A DNA stretch of 38,450 nucleotides. Source: Candidatus Methylomirabilota bacterium. Lineage in GTDB: Bacteria > Methylomirabilota > Methylomirabilia > Rokubacteriales > DASRDR01. The stretch covers positions 1 to 38,450 of the forward strand of contig DASYQW010000331.1 of assembly GCA_036005065.1 (NCBI GenBank). The letters are read 5' to 3'. The notes below the pieces were generated by a model. That model ran no database searches, was not told the DNA's origin, and saw only the letters and a program-made list of their open reading frames with translations. Position 1 is the first letter of the stretch. Each line of letters begins with the position of its first letter. A program made the position numbers and the translations under genes. Below are positions 21,923 to 29,983 of this stretch, in pieces.

Positions 21923-23842
21923 CTAGTTGCTCCGCGTCTCCACCGTGCGAATGGCGAGCTTGGTCTCGGTGACCGCCTTGCGCCCGTCCTGATAGGTGAT
22001 CTCGGCCGTCACCGGCACCAGGGGCGCATCCTCGTACAGGGCGTCGATGATCCTGGCGTACTTCTGGCCGATCACGCGCCTCCGGACCTTCCGGGTTCGC
22101 GTCATCTCCTCGTCATCGGGGTCCAGCTCCTTGTGGAGGAGCACGTACTTGCGGATCCGGGTGGCCGCCGGCAAGTCCTGGTTGACGCGTTCCACCTCGC
22201 GGTAGACGAGGTCGTAGACCTCGGGCTTCTGGGCCAGGTCGGTGTAGGTCGTATAGGTGAGCTGCCGGCGCTCGGCCCATTTCCCGACGGTTTCCATGTC
22301 GATGTTGACCAGCGCGGCGACGTACGGGCGGTCGGGCCCGACCACCACGGCCTCCTTGACGTAGGGGCTGAACTTCAGCTTGTTCTCGAGGAACTGGGGC
22401 GCGAGAGTCGTGCCGTCGGCCAGGCGGGTGACGTCCTTCAGCCGGTCGACGACCACCAGGTGCCCGTCCTGATCGAAGAAGCCGGCGTCCCCCGAGTATA
22501 GCCAGTTGTCCCGGATGACCTCCCGGGTCGCCTCCGGGCTCTTGTAGTACCCGGCGAACATGGCCCCGCTGCGCGAGACGATCTCGCCGTCCTCGGTGAG
22601 CCGGATCTCCACCCCGGGGTACGGCAGGCCCACGGTCCCCAGCTTCACCCCGTCATCGGGCTGGCCGCAGCAAAAGGCACAGTTCTCGGTCTGCCCGTAG
22701 ATCTGCTTGAGGTTCACGCCCAGTCCCCGGTAGAAGAGGATGATCTCGTGGGCCAGCGGAGCGCCCCCGGTGAACGCGTAGCGGAGCCGCCGGGCTCCGC
22801 GCTGATCGCGCAGCGGCGCGAAGAGCAGGAGCTCGCCGACGACCCACCGGAGGCGCAACCAGGCCGAGAGGGGTCGGCCCTCCATCCGCCGGCGGGCGAC
22901 CTCCTCCCCGACCGGCATGAACCGATTGAAGACCCACCGCTTGAGGCGACTCGAATCGTCGATCTTCACCCGGATCTCGGAATAGCTGTTCTCCCAGATC
23001 CGCGGCGGGCCGATGAACAGGTGCGGCCCGATCTCCCGGAGGTTGACCAGGACGGTCTCCGGCCCCTCGGGAAAGTTGACCGTCAGCCCGCGCACCGTCC
23101 CCAGGGCGAGCGACCAGGCCGTCTCGCCCACCCAGGCGATCGGCAGATACGAGAGGAGCTCGTCCCCCTCCCGGACCTTCTCGCGGGCGAGGAACTGGTG
23201 GGCGGCGGCGATCATGGTCCGATGGGTCAGCATGGCGCCCTTGGGGAGACCGGTCGTCCCCGAGGTGTAGGCGATGAGCGCGACGTCATCCGGCCCGCCG
23301 GCGGCGATCAGCTCGTCGAAGAGGCCGGGGCGGGCCCCTTCGACCTCCCGGCCGCGCGCCTCGAGCTCGGTGAGCGGCATGAGCCAGCCGTGGTCGTAAT
23401 GCCGCAACCCCTTGGGGTCGTCGTAGAAGACACGCTCGGCCTTGGGAAGCCCGGCCCGGGCCTCGACCAGCTTGTCGACCTGCTCCTGGTCCTCGGCCAG
23501 CACGAAGCGGGCGTCCGAGTGGTCGACGACGTACTGAACTTCCCGGGCGATCGCGTCCTGGTAGATGGGAACGGGCACCGCCCCCACCGCCTGCGCCGCG
23601 AAGATCATCCAGTAGGCCTCGGGGCGGTTGTCGCTGATGATGGCGACCTTGTCGTCCCTCCGGAGCCCCAGGGCGTGAAGCCCCAGCGCGAGGGCCCGCA
23701 CGTGTCCGAGCACCTCGCCGCGCGTGTACTCGAGCCAGATGCCCTTCTCCCGCTCCCGCATGGCAGGCCGCCCCGGCTCGCTCCGGGCCCCGTCCACGAA
23801 TATCCGGATCAGCGTGGCCTCGGACGACCCGGGCTCGCTCAT
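21923..23842 (-). CDS. Long-chain-type acyl-CoA synthetase (LIV system 1)
   Basis: A 639-residue AMP-forming synthetase of the COG1022 (FadD15/FACL) type. The ATP loop is AYTSGTTGLPKG (191-202). The adenylate-binding region reads IYGQTENC, YSGDAGFFDQDG is the hinge-side motif, and TRTRKVRRRV is the C-terminal Lys region. It would convert an imported acid to acyl-CoA in the cytoplasm. ATG 23842 overlaps the livG stop (ATGA), so it is an integral operon member. A beta-like tail of about 40 residues follows the catalytic core. Its last codons are duplicated at 21736-21796, and the present end (ETRSN) may be a replacement. Chain length and substrate are unknown. Confidence 0.92.
   Translation of the reverse strand: MSEPGSSEATLIRIFVDGARSEPGRPAMREREKGIWLEYTRGEVLGHVRALALGLHALGLRRDDKVAIISDNRPEAYWMIFAAQAVGAVPVPIYQDAIAREVQYVVDHSDARFVLAEDQEQVDKLVEARAGLPKAERVFYDDPKGLRHYDHGWLMPLTELEARGREVEGARPGLFDELIAAGGPDDVALIAYTSGTTGLPKGAMLTHRTMIAAAHQFLAREKVREGDELLSYLPIAWVGETAWSLALGTVRGLTVNFPEGPETVLVNLREIGPHLFIGPPRIWENSYSEIRVKIDDSSRLKRWVFNRFMPVGEEVARRRMEGRPLSAWLRLRWVVGELLLFAPLRDQRGARRLRYAFTGGAPLAHEIILFYRGLGVNLKQIYGQTENCAFCCGQPDDGVKLGTVGLPYPGVEIRLTEDGEIVSRSGAMFAGYYKSPEATREVIRDNWLYSGDAGFFDQDGHLVVVDRLKDVTRLADGTTLAPQFLENKLKFSPYVKEAVVVGPDRPYVAALVNIDMETVGKWAERRQLTYTTYTDLAQKPEVYDLVYREVERVNQDLPAATRIRKYVLLHKELDPDDEEMTRTRKVRRRVIGQKYARIIDALYEDAPLVPVTAEITYQDGRKAVTETKLAIRTVETRSN
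21941..22001 (-). repeat. Direct repeat, partner of 21736-21796
   Basis: This is the copy that forms the present 3' end of the synthetase coding sequence. It lies 205 bp to the right of the other copy. Identity stops exactly at 22001/21796, where the left copy runs into the hairpin element. Confidence 0.75.
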
Positions 23843-24666
23843 CCGGCGGCTCCGGCGGGGACGCCCTTCGCGCCCAGGTAGGCCTTGATGACGCGCGGGT
23901 CCCCTCGGACTTCGGCCGGGCTGCCCTCGGCGATCTTCTGCCCGAGGTCGAGCACGATGACCCGCTCGGAGATGTCCATCACCACGCCCATGTCGTGCTC
24001 GATGAGCACGATGGCGATGCTCCACTCGTCGCGGACGTCGATGACGAACCGCGCCATGTCCTCCTTCTCCTCGACGTTCATCCCGCTCATGGGCTCGTCG
24101 AGCAGCAACAGCTTGGGCTGGAGCGCGAGGGCCCGTCCCAGCTCGACCCGCTTCTGGAGGCCGAGCGGCAGGGTACCCACGATCGCCTTCCGGATCGCCT
24201 CGATCTCCAGGAAGTCGATGACGTCCTCCACGGCCGCCCGATGGCGCACCTCCTCGCGGCGGCCGGGGCCCCAGTACAGCGCCGCCGCCAGCGGGTTCGA
24301 GCGGATGTGGACGTGTCGGCCCAGCATGAGGTTGTCGAGGACCGTCATCCCGCGGAAGAGGGCGATGTTCTGAAAGGTGCGGGCCATCCCGCGGCGAGCG
24401 ATCTCGGAGGCGGACAGCCCCGTGATGTCGCGGCTGTCGAAGACGATCCGCCCGGCGCTGGGCGGGAAGATGCCGCTCACGGCGTTGATCAGCGTGGTCT
24501 TGCCGGCCCCGTTGGGGCCGATCACGGAGACGATCTCGCATGGGCCGACCGTGAAGTCGACCGCGCTGACGGCCTGCACGCCGCCGAAGTGCTTCGCCAC
24601 CCCGCGGACCTCGAGCAGCGCGGCCCCTCCGCTCCCGCGCGACAGTGCCCCGCTCACCGGCAGCAC
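23839..24666 (-). CDS. livG: LIV-type ABC importer ATPase LivG (system 1)
   Basis: A 275-residue ABC ATPase. It has Walker A GPNGAGKTT, the LivG-type signature LPLGLQKRVELGRAL in place of LSGGQ, Walker B LLLLDEP with SGMNVEEKEDM after it, and switch His in LIEHDM. It pairs with LivF to drive the LivHM channel. The GTG start at 24666 gives about 17 residues before the fold, so a later start is possible. It is the first gene of system 1, with repeat copy 3 just upstream, and overlaps the synthetase gene by 4 nt. Confidence 0.92.
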   Translation of the reverse strand: MLPVSGALSRGSGGAALLEVRGVAKHFGGVQAVSAVDFTVGPCEIVSVIGPNGAGKTTLINAVSGIFPPSAGRIVFDSRDITGLSASEIARRGMARTFQNIALFRGMTVLDNLMLGRHVHIRSNPLAAALYWGPGRREEVRHRAAVEDVIDFLEIEAIRKAIVGTLPLGLQKRVELGRALALQPKLLLLDEPMSGMNVEEKEDMARFVIDVRDEWSIAIVLIEHDMGVVMDISERVIVLDLGQKIAEGSPAEVRGDPRVIKAYLGAKGVPAGAAG

Positions 24667-24685
24667 GGCGCTAGCTCACTGCGCC

Positions 24686-24843
24686 GGGCCGAGACCCGAG
24701 CAGCCCTGCCAGGGGTCGGCGCGCGTGGGGCCAAGTGACGAGCATGGCTAGGACGCAGGGAGGAGGCGGCCCGAGGCGTATGCCGCATCCGTTGAGGGCC
24801 GCCGACGACCGAGGACGACGCCAGGCGAAGTCAATTGGCCCCA
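24686..24843. repeat. Interspersed intergenic repeat, copy 3 (hairpin at 24765-24803)
   Basis: The hairpin has outer stem GGCGGCCC/GGGCCGCC, the GA/GA mismatch, two G-T pairs, and CGTATGC/GCATCCG with one mismatch. It lies 42 nt after the livF stop at 24846. Relative to copy 1 it holds about 43 extra bases between CAGCCCT and AGGACGCAGGGAGG. The TGGGGCCAAGTGA (24726-24738) and TCAATTGGCCCCA (24831-24843) form an inverted pair bounding this part. Confidence 0.68.
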
Positions 24844-24845
24844 CG

Positions 24846-25661
24846 CTAGCTCAGCCAGCGCTTGCGGCGCCTATAGTGCTTCACGTCCCGGTAGCTCTTG
24901 CGCTGCCCCACGCCGGTCAGGCCCAGGTAGAACTCCTTGACGTCCTCGTTCTCGCCGATCGTCCTGGCGTCGCCGTCCAGCACGATCCGGCCGTTTTCCA
25001 TCACATAGCCGTACCGCGCGAACCGGAGGGCCATCGCGACGTTCTGCTCCGCGAGCAGGACGGCCACTTTCTCGTCCCGGTTCAACCGATGGACGATCTC
25101 GAAAATCTCGGCGACCAGCATCGGAGCCAGCCCCATGGAGGGCTCGTCCAGCAGCATGAGACGGGGTCGCGCCATCAGGGCGCGCCCGATCGCCAGCATC
25201 TGCTGTTCGCCGCCGGAGATGTAACCGGCATCCACGTTCCGCCGTTCGGCCAGCCGCGGGAAGTACCCGTACACCCGCTCGACCGCCTGCTTCAGGGACC
25301 GGCCATTCCGACGCGTGTAGGCCCCGGTCAGGAGGTTCTCCTCTACGGTGAGGTGCTCGAAGACCCGGCGCCCCTCCATGACCTGGACGACGCCGCGGCG
25401 GACGACCTCGGCCGGGTCGCGCCGGTGAATCGCCTCTCCCAGGAGCTCGATGCTGCCCTTGGTGACGTCGCCACGCTCCGTTCGGAGCAGCCCCGAGATC
25501 GCCTTCAAGGTCGTGCTCTTCCCGGCCCCGTTGGCGCCGAGGAGCGCCACGATGCCCCCTTCGGGAACGGCCAGGGACACCCCTTTCAGGACCAGGATGA
25601 CGTGGTCGTAGATGACCTCGATGTTGTTAATCGAGAGAAGCGGTCGCGGGTTCTCGCTCAT
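24846..25661 (-). CDS. livF: LIV-type ABC importer ATPase LivF (system 2)
   Basis: A 271-residue ABC ATPase with Walker A GANGAGKST, signature ISGGEQQ, Walker B LMLLDEP and AEQN after the switch region. It is closely similar to the LivF of system 1 and ends with the same basic tail SYRDVKHYRRRKRWLS, beyond the normal LivF end. Conservation at the DNA level is also visible in the last 40 nt. It is the last gene of system 2, 114 nt after the binding-protein gene across a strong hairpin. ATG 25661 is used; the fold begins at about residue 8. Confidence 0.93.
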   Translation of the reverse strand: MSENPRPLLSINNIEVIYDHVILVLKGVSLAVPEGGIVALLGANGAGKSTTLKAISGLLRTERGDVTKGSIELLGEAIHRRDPAEVVRRGVVQVMEGRRVFEHLTVEENLLTGAYTRRNGRSLKQAVERVYGYFPRLAERRNVDAGYISGGEQQMLAIGRALMARPRLMLLDEPSMGLAPMLVAEIFEIVHRLNRDEKVAVLLAEQNVAMALRFARYGYVMENGRIVLDGDARTIGENEDVKEFYLGLTGVGQRKSYRDVKHYRRRKRWLS

Positions 25662-25696
25662 CGGTCGTCGGCCTGCCCGCTCGTCTGTCCTCGCGG

Positions 25697-25750
25697 GCCG
25701 GCGCGGGTCCCCTCGCCCCTCGGCGAGCGAGGGGACGCTCCACGCCGGCC
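25697..25750. repeat. Intercistronic hairpin behind the system 2 binding-protein gene
   Basis: An outer stem GGCCGGCG (25697-25704) pairs with CGCCGGCC (25743-25750), and an inner stem GTCCCCTCGC (25707-25716) pairs with GCGAGGGGAC (25727-25736) around a 10-nt loop. There is no U-tract. It sits between the binding-protein stop and livF, the same place as element 3 in system 1, although the sequence differs. An mRNA-stabilising or partial-terminator role is likely. Confidence 0.5.
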
Positions 25751-25775
25751 TGTTCGGTCTCCGAGTCCGCTCGCG

Positions 25776-27089
25776 TCAGCCCGCCTTCGAGCAGTCGCGC
25801 ATCTCGTACCCGAGCTTCTTCCCTTCCTGGATGGCGGCCTCTTCGATCTTCGGCCGCACGACCTCGCGCATGGTAGGAATCCAGTCCGAGACCAGGCTCC
25901 ACTTCTTGCCGTCCCATTGCTGGAAGAGGACCGGGCCGTTGCCCTCGTGGTCCTCGCAGGTCACCTTGATCGGGTGGGTAAAGCCCTTCATCCCCAGCTC
26001 CTCGAGGCGCTTCTCGGTGAGGTTCAGGTTCTCGAAGCCCCACCGGACCTGCTCCCCGGTCAACGGCTTGTTCCCGAACTTCGTCATGGCGGTACGAATC
26101 GCCTCGGCCGAGAGCATGGCATTGACGATGCCCCGGTTGTAGAGCGGGCTGCCCATCTCCTCCTTCTTGCCGCTCCCCTTGCCCTTGTCGTAGACGAACT
26201 TCACGATGTCCTGGTGCACCTTGAAGCTGGTGCCGGGGGCGTGGAAGGTCGCGCCCTTGTACCCCTTGGCGCCCTCACCGGCCGGGACGACATCCGAGTC
26301 GTTGGCCGACCACCAGTTGCCGATGAAGTGGTCCATCTTGTACCCGATCGACGCCGCTTCCTTGACGGCGACCTGGTTCATGACCCCCCAGCCGGACATG
26401 AAGATCCAGTCCGGGTTGAGCCGGCGCACCTGCAGCCAGGTCGATTTCTGCTCCTGGCCCGGATGGTCGACGGCCAGCAGCGTCAGATCGAACCCGAGCT
26501 GCTTGGACAGCGTCTCCAGGGTCGGGTTGGCCTCCTTGCCATACGGGCTGTTGTGGAAGATGTGGGCGATCTTCTTGCCCTTGAGCTTGTCCATCCCGCC
26601 TTCCTGCTGCCCGATGTACCGGATGACCGCGGAAGCCTGGCTCCAGTACGTGGTGGGGAAGCTGAAGACCCAGGGGAACCAGCGGCCGTCGGCGGCCGCC
26701 GTCATCCCATAGCCCATCGAGAAGACGACGAGCTTGTCGACCGGGGCCTTGGGAATGAGCTGATAGGTGATGCCGGTGCTGTAGGGATTGACCACCACCG
26801 GACCCTTGGCCTTCAGGCGCTCGTAGCACTCGACCCCCTGCTTGGTGTCGTACTGGGTCTCGCACTCCTCCCAGGCCAGCTTGACGCCGTTGAGGCCGCC
26901 GTCACGCTCGTTGACGAGCGAGAAGTAGTCGACGAAGCCGTTGGCGATCGGAATCCCGCTGGGGGCGTAGGGCCCGGTCCGGTAGACGAGGAGCGGGATG
27001 AAGACCTCCTTGGCCTGGGCCGACGCCACCGCCGGCGCCGCCATCACCACGATCGCCAGTAGGCCGATGATCACGCGTCGCACGCTCAT
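25776..27089 (-). CDS. LIV-type ABC importer substrate-binding protein (system 2)
   Basis: A 437-residue periplasmic binding protein. The signal peptide is about 1-25 (VIIGLLAIVVMAAPAVASAQA), with no lipobox Cys. The type I fold begins EVFIPLLVYRTGPYAP. Cys residues at EECETQ, VECYER, VTCEDH and MRDCSKAG could form two disulfides. Aromatic-rich stretches (GRWFPWVFSFPTTYW, GNWWSAND) line the probable cleft and would suit a hydrophobic acid, but this is inference. ATG 27089 follows an excellent AAAAGGAGG site. A hairpin lies between the livM stop and this start, another after its stop. Confidence 0.92.
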   Translation of the reverse strand: MSVRRVIIGLLAIVVMAAPAVASAQAKEVFIPLLVYRTGPYAPSGIPIANGFVDYFSLVNERDGGLNGVKLAWEECETQYDTKQGVECYERLKAKGPVVVNPYSTGITYQLIPKAPVDKLVVFSMGYGMTAAADGRWFPWVFSFPTTYWSQASAVIRYIGQQEGGMDKLKGKKIAHIFHNSPYGKEANPTLETLSKQLGFDLTLLAVDHPGQEQKSTWLQVRRLNPDWIFMSGWGVMNQVAVKEAASIGYKMDHFIGNWWSANDSDVVPAGEGAKGYKGATFHAPGTSFKVHQDIVKFVYDKGKGSGKKEEMGSPLYNRGIVNAMLSAEAIRTAMTKFGNKPLTGEQVRWGFENLNLTEKRLEELGMKGFTHPIKVTCEDHEGNGPVLFQQWDGKKWSLVSDWIPTMREVVRPKIEEAAIQEGKKLGYEMRDCSKAG

Positions 27090-27103
27090 GCCTGCCTCCT
27101 TTT

Positions 27104-27131
27104 CTCGAGGGGGGCTCCGGCTCCCCTCCGA
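27104..27131. repeat. GC-rich hairpin element 5 (single-hairpin form)
   Basis: An imperfect stem-loop, CTCGAGGGGGGCTC facing GCTCCCCTCCGAG, starts 4 nt after the livM stop at 27136. It resembles the G-tract hairpin of the multi-hairpin family, including the CTCCGAG edge, without the companion hairpin. It is followed by the ribosome site of the binding-protein gene. Confidence 0.45.
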
Positions 27132-27135
27132 GGGC

Positions 27136-28212
27136 TCAGTGCGGGAACGGCCACAGCCGCAGCTTCTCCTTGGTGATCTGCCAGAGTCGGGCCAGACCGT
27201 TTGGTTCGACGATGAGAAAGAAGATGATCAGGGCGCCGAACACCATGAGCTCGATCTGCTTCTGGAGGGCGACGGGGAGATCGAGCCCGACGCTTCGCGG
27301 TACCCGGGTCAGGAAGATCGGCACCAGCACGATGAAGGCGGCGCCGAGGAACGAGCCGAGGATCGAGCCGAGGCCCCCGATGATGACCATGAACAGGACG
27401 AGGAACGACAGGCCCACGTCGAAGGCGAGCGTCTCGGCGCTTCCCAGGTAGAGAAAGACCAGCTCGGCCCCGGCCACCCCGCAGTAGAACGAGCTGATGC
27501 CGAAGGCGAGCAGCTTCGTCCGAAGCGGCCTGACGCCGATGATCTCGGCCGCGATGTCGCGGTCGCGGATCGCCATCCACGATCGCCCGACCCGCCCCCG
27601 GACCAGATTCTTGGCGGCCAGGGCGAAGACGGCTACCAGGGCGAGCGCGGTCACGTAACGGGCGGAGGCTGTCGCGCCGGGACCGGTGACCATCACGCCG
27701 AACACGGTGCGCGGGGGCGCCGTGATCGTGCCCGACGAGGCGTAGTTGGAGAACCACGCCACCTTGTTGAAGAGCCAGACGAGGAAGAACTGAGCGGCCA
27801 GGGTGGCCACCGCGAGATAGAAGCCCTTGATCCGCAGACTGGGGATCCCGAACAGCAGACCGACGGCGGCCGCCACGATGCCCGCGATCAGGAACACGAT
27901 CAGGATGTTGACTCCGGGAAAGGCGGTGGTCAGCTTGAAGGCGGCGTAGGCGCCGACCGCCATGAAGCCTCCGGTGCCGAGCGAGAGCTGGCCGGCGTAG
28001 CCGGTGAGGAGGTTCAGGCCGAGGGCGGCCAGGGAATAGATGAGGAACGGGATCAGGATCGCCTGCAGCCAGTACTCGTTCGCGACCAGCGGCGGCACCA
28101 GGAAGGCCGCCAGCACCGCCAGGACGACGACCCAGCGGTCCTGGGCGATGGGAAAGATCGCCTGGTCGCTGGCGTAGCTGGTCTTGAACTGCCCCGCCTC
28201 GCGGTAGATCAC
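27136..28212 (-). CDS. livM: LIV-type ABC importer permease LivM (system 2)
   Basis: A 358-residue polytopic permease. Motifs include GLNLLTGYAGQLSLGTGGFMAVGAY, GRSWMAIRDRDIAAEIIGV (ATPase-contact loop) and IIGGLGSILGSFLGAAF, with the ending KLRLWPFPH matching RLWPFAY of system 1. The N-terminal REAGQFKTSYASDQAIF is conserved between the two systems and supports the GTG start at 28212, 4 nt after the livH stop. It forms the channel with LivH. Confidence 0.93.
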   Translation of the reverse strand: MIYREAGQFKTSYASDQAIFPIAQDRWVVVLAVLAAFLVPPLVANEYWLQAILIPFLIYSLAALGLNLLTGYAGQLSLGTGGFMAVGAYAAFKLTTAFPGVNILIVFLIAGIVAAAVGLLFGIPSLRIKGFYLAVATLAAQFFLVWLFNKVAWFSNYASSGTITAPPRTVFGVMVTGPGATASARYVTALALVAVFALAAKNLVRGRVGRSWMAIRDRDIAAEIIGVRPLRTKLLAFGISSFYCGVAGAELVFLYLGSAETLAFDVGLSFLVLFMVIIGGLGSILGSFLGAAFIVLVPIFLTRVPRSVGLDLPVALQKQIELMVFGALIIFFLIVEPNGLARLWQITKEKLRLWPFPH

Positions 28213-28216
28213 GGCT

Positions 28217-29164
28217 TCACACCCGCTCGATGATCTTTTCCCCGAACAACCCCTGCGGCCGGAACAGCAGGAAGACCAGGGCCAGCATGTACGCGAACCA
28301 GTTCTCGATGGCCCCGCCGACCAGCGGGCCCCAGTACACTTCGGCCAGCTTCTCCCCGACGCCGATGATGAGCCCGCCGCCGATGGCGCCGGCCACCGAG
28401 GTGAAGCCCCCGAGGATGAGGACGGGCAGCGACTTGAGCGCGATCAGCGACAGGCTGAACTGCACGCCGCTCTTGGCTCCCCACATGATTCCGGCCACGA
28501 TGGCCACGATGCCCGCCACCGACCAGACGATGATCCAGATGGTCTTGAGCGGGATGCCGATGGACAGGGCTGCCTCGTGATCGTCGGCCACTGCCCGGAG
28601 CGCCCGGCCGATTCGGGTCCCATGGAAGAGCACGGCCAGGATGGCCACCAGAACCGCCGCCGTCCCCGCGGCCGACAGCTCCAGCTGGTTCATCTGGATC
28701 CCGGCGACGATGAACGATCGGTCCGGGATGCCCACGTCGAGCTTCTTGACGTTGCTTCCCCAGAGCATCTCGCCGAAGCCTTCGAGGAAGAACGTCAGCC
28801 CGATGGTGGCCATGAACAGGACGATGTGCTCCTGGTTGACCAGCGGGCGCAGCACCAGCCGCTCGATGACGATCGCCAGCGCCACCATCACCGCCACCGT
28901 CAGCAGGAGCGCCAGGGCGACGGGCACCCCGCGCTCCATCAGACCGACGAGGGTGAGCGCCGCGAACAGCACCATGACCCCCTGCGCGAAGTTGAAGACC
29001 CCCGAGGCCTTGAAGATCAGCACGAAGCCGAGGGCCACCAGCGAATACATCAGGCCGGCGGCCACGCCCCCGATCAGCACCTCGGCCAGGAAGCGCGGGT
29101 TCGTCAGCATGTCGGCGAACGGCGCCACCAGGATTCCGTACACGATCTGAGTCACGTCTCCCAC
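28217..29164 (-). CDS. livH: LIV-type ABC importer permease LivH (system 2)
   Basis: A 315-residue polytopic permease. It has GGVAAGLMYSLVALGFVLIFKASGVFNFAQG split over the first helices, the ATPase-contact loop GRALRAVADDHEAALSIGI, LGGFTSVAGAIGGG, and the ending RPQGLFGEKIIERV. An extra N-terminal stretch (GDVTQIVYGILVAPFADML) precedes the usual first helix; the GTG start at 29164 would include it, and later starts are possible. It lies 30 nt after livG and 4 nt before livM. Confidence 0.92.
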   Translation of the reverse strand: MGDVTQIVYGILVAPFADMLTNPRFLAEVLIGGVAAGLMYSLVALGFVLIFKASGVFNFAQGVMVLFAALTLVGLMERGVPVALALLLTVAVMVALAIVIERLVLRPLVNQEHIVLFMATIGLTFFLEGFGEMLWGSNVKKLDVGIPDRSFIVAGIQMNQLELSAAGTAAVLVAILAVLFHGTRIGRALRAVADDHEAALSIGIPLKTIWIIVWSVAGIVAIVAGIMWGAKSGVQFSLSLIALKSLPVLILGGFTSVAGAIGGGLIIGVGEKLAEVYWGPLVGGAIENWFAYMLALVFLLFRPQGLFGEKIIERV

Positions 29165-29194
29165 TCCACGCCGCTCAGCCCGACCGCCGGGGCC

Positions 29195-29983
29195 TCAGTC
29201 ATGGGCCACGCCCAGATAGGCGTCGATGACCGCCTTGTCGGTCCGCACCTCATCGGGCGACCCGTCGGCGATCTTGCGCCCGTAGTCCAGGACCACGACC
29301 CGATCGGAGATGTCCATGACCACGCTCATGTCGTGCTCGACGAGCGCGATGGTGGTGCCGAACTCGTCGTTGACGTCGAGAATGAAGCGACACATGTCCT
29401 CCTTCTCCTCGACGTTCATGCCGGCCATCGGCTCGTCCAGCAGCAGGAGATGGGGCTCGGCGGCCAGCGCCCGGCCCAGCTCGACTCGCTTCTGCAGGCC
29501 ATACGGCAGGCGCCCGGCCGGCGTCTTTCGGATGGCCTGGATCTCCAGGAAGTCGATGATCCGCTCGACGGACGCCCGGTGCCGGAGCTCCTGCCTCCTG
29601 GCCGGGCCCCAGTACAGGGCTTCGAAGAGGATGTTGCCGTTCATCTTCAGGAGCCGCCCGGTCATGATGTTGTCGAGCACGCTCATACCCTTGAACAGGG
29701 CCACGTTCTGAAAGGTGCGGGCGATCCCCAGCGCGGCGACCTGGTGCGCCCTGAGCCGCGTCCGGTCCTTTCCCCCGAAGAGGATCCGTCCCTCGTACGG
29801 GTGATAGAACCCGCTGACCAGATTCAGCAGGGTCGTCTTCCCGGCCCCGTTGGGACCGATGATCGCCAGGATGTCCCCTTCCCCGATCGTCAGGCTGACC
29901 CGCTGGAGCGCCTGGACGGCCCCGAAGCGCACGCTGATCTCCTCCACGGCGAGGAGCGGCTCGGAGCGCGTCGCCTCGCTCAC
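29195..29983 (-). CDS. livG: LIV-type ABC importer ATPase LivG (system 2)
   Basis: A 262-residue ABC ATPase. Walker A GPNGAGKTT, signature LPYGLQKRVELGRAL, Walker B LLLLDEP with AGMNVEEKEDM, and switch His in LVEHDM are all intact and closely parallel the LivG of system 1. The GTG start at 29983 overlaps the stop of the synthetase gene (GTGA), so translation of the two is coupled. Gene order here is synthetase-livG-livH, against livG-synthetase-livH in system 1. The same set has thus been reshuffled without being lost. Confidence 0.93.
   Translation of the reverse strand: MSEATRSEPLLAVEEISVRFGAVQALQRVSLTIGEGDILAIIGPNGAGKTTLLNLVSGFYHPYEGRILFGGKDRTRLRAHQVAALGIARTFQNVALFKGMSVLDNIMTGRLLKMNGNILFEALYWGPARRQELRHRASVERIIDFLEIQAIRKTPAGRLPYGLQKRVELGRALAAEPHLLLLDEPMAGMNVEEKEDMCRFILDVNDEFGTTIALVEHDMSVVMDISDRVVVLDYGRKIADGSPDEVRTDKAVIDAYLGVAHD

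Noticed and set aside
24805-24835. TTGACT at 24834-24829 as a -35 box upstream of LIV system 1
   Set aside because: No acceptable -10 hexamer lies 16-18 nt away on the minus strand, so it was not called as a promoter.
24735-27062. Plus-strand open frame of more than 700 codons across LIV system 2
   Set aside because: It spans a repeat, livF and a binding-protein gene that are certain on the minus strand. No domain was seen.
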